Notes under the pieces: model-generated
Databases searched by the model: none
Seen by the model: only the letters and a program-made list of their open reading frames with translations
Told to the model about the DNA's origin: nothing
Assembly (NCBI RefSeq): GCF_009870785.1
Contig: NZ_WTWX01000007.1
Span: 34,430 to 98,429 of the forward strand
Reading direction: 5' to 3'
DNA: 64,000 nt
Source: Paenibacillus sp. An7
GTDB lineage: Bacteria; Bacillota; Bacilli; Paenibacillales; Paenibacillaceae
Shown here: one piece after another, positions 63,209 to 64,000 of the stretch
Layout: each line of letters opens with the position of its first letter
How positions within the stretch are numbered: the first letter of the stretch is position 1
Made by a program: the position numbers and the translations under genes

Positions 63209-64000
63209 TAAAAAGAACGTTAGAACAAATAGCACATATGTGCAGCGGCACCCTTGTAAGAGAAAGTGACCGTGAAACGCTCATTAAAGGAGTATACACG
63301 GACTCACGTAAACCATCGGCGGGACAATTATTTGTTCCGCTGACAGGGGAGCATTTTGATGGGCATGAATATGCTTCTAGCTGCCTCGGTTCGGGAGCTG
63401 CAGGGACACTGTGGCAAAGAGACCATGGAGATGCACCTGAAGGTGCTGTTATCCTCGTTGATGACACGCTGACGGCACTTCAGGAGATTGCGGCTGCCTA
63501 TCTCAAAGAGAGCGGTGCTTCTGTAGTTGCGATTACGGGCAGCAATGGGAAAACAACAACGAAAGATATGGTGTACTCCCTTTTATCTACTACCTTTAAG
63601 GTACATAAGACACAAGGGAACTTTAACAACCATATTGGACTGCCTTTAACGATCCTCAGTATGCCGGAAGATGCGGAAATTGCGATTTTGGAAATGGGGA
63701 TGAGCGGGCGTCAGGAAATTGAACGTCTAACGCAAATTGCTTGTCCAGATGTGGCCGTTATTACGAATATTGGAGAAGCGCATCTGTTACAGCTGGGTTC
63801 TAGAGAAGAAATTGCGCGGGCTAAGCTGGAAATTATGGCAGGACTCAAAAATGGCGGCCTTCTGATCTATAACGGTGATGATCCTTTAGCTGATCGTGTT
63901 CTTGCAGAACCCGCGACCAAAAAACCAATGGAATTTAAACGGTTTACTTTTGGTATGAATGCGACAAATGATGATTTCCCTACGGGAATGATGAATCACC
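63205..64000 (+). CDS. murF: UDP-MurNAc-tripeptide:D-Ala-D-Ala ligase MurF (3' end outside window)
   Basis: MurF adds D-Ala-D-Ala to complete the stem peptide. About 265 codons are visible. GTG 63205 overlaps the murE stop by four bases. The frame reads MIKRTLEQIAHMCSGT, GVYTDSRKP and the ATP site ITGSNGKTTTKDMV near residue 109, followed by NNHIGLPLTIL and EMGMSGRQEIERL, all typical of MurF. No stop occurs before the window ends. In B. subtilis murF is not in this cluster. Confidence 0.95.
   Translation, partial: MIKRTLEQIAHMCSGTLVRESDRETLIKGVYTDSRKPSAGQLFVPLTGEHFDGHEYASSCLGSGAAGTLWQRDHGDAPEGAVILVDDTLTALQEIAAAYLKESGASVVAITGSNGKTTTKDMVYSLLSTTFKVHKTQGNFNNHIGLPLTILSMPEDAEIAILEMGMSGRQEIERLTQIACPDVAVITNIGEAHLLQLGSREEIARAKLEIMAGLKNGGLLIYNGDDPLADRVLAEPATKKPMEFKRFTFGMNATNDDFPTGMMNH

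Overview
The window reads as core chromosome of a spore-forming Firmicute of the order Bacillales, most likely Paenibacillus or a close relative. The evidence is Bacillus-like gene order (yqeY, yqeZ, floA, yqfB-yqfD, phoH, pgpH, ybeY, dgkA, cdd, era, recO, glyQS, dnaG, sigA, trmK, yqfO), many sporulation genes (yqfC, yqfD, a CotD-like coat protein, gerR, spoVD), strong AGGAGG ribosome-binding sites, moderate G+C and a meso-diaminopimelate-type MurE. I saw no prophage, insertion sequence, CRISPR array, rRNA or tRNA gene.

Layout. 1-3.2 kb: 3' part of sbcC. 3.3-5.2 kb: a small Gly/Tyr-rich protein, hit, rpsU and yqeY. 5.2-8.3 kb: the yqeZ-floA-yqfB membrane operon behind a perfect sigma-W-type promoter. 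8.3-16.5 kb: yqfC-yqfD-phoH-pgpH-ybeY-dgkA-cdd-era-yqzL-recO. 16.5-19.8 kb: a T-box leader and glyQS. 20-25.6 kb: yaiI, dnaG, sigA, trmK, yqfO. 25.65-26.06 kb: rnpB. 26.2-33.4 kb: a CotD-like protein, a membrane-anchored subtilase (minus strand), small conserved proteins, a lytic transglycosylase, and a cysteine desulfurase with thiI. 33.4-41 kb: two divergent TerC proteins, a membrane protein, typA-ylaH, an LCP-family protein and a PIN-PhoH protein. 41-46.2 kb: an orphan binding protein, a secreted coiled-coil protein, yqgY, gerR, panE and a DUF3397 protein. 46.2-52 kb: a five-gene oligopeptide transporter. 52.1-55.1 kb: bshC and ahcY. 55.2-64 kb: the division and cell-wall cluster mraZ-rsmH-ftsL-pbpB-spoVD-murE-murF, the last gene cut by the window end.

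How it fits together. Most genes serve growth, envelope and sporulation: translation (rpsU, glyQS, era, ybeY, typA, rnpB), replication and transcription (dnaG, sigA), peptidoglycan synthesis (dgkA, mraZ cluster, LCP protein), c-di-AMP turnover (pgpH), membrane-stress response (yqeZ-floA-yqfB), and sulfur and thiol metabolism (cysteine desulfurase/thiI, bshC, ahcY).

No clearly new multi-gene system is visible. The observations most worth a second look are: an RNase P RNA with type A rather than Bacillus type B architecture; a nested inverted-repeat leader before hit; three GTGG repeats at exactly 10-bp spacing before mraZ; the sigma-W promoter; a GC-rich low-complexity block inside sbcC; an archaeal/Thermotoga-type AhcY; and a secreted protein with a PcsB-like coiled coil but no catalytic domain. 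Start codons were re-chosen from ribosome-binding-site spacing where the longest reading frame looked too long.
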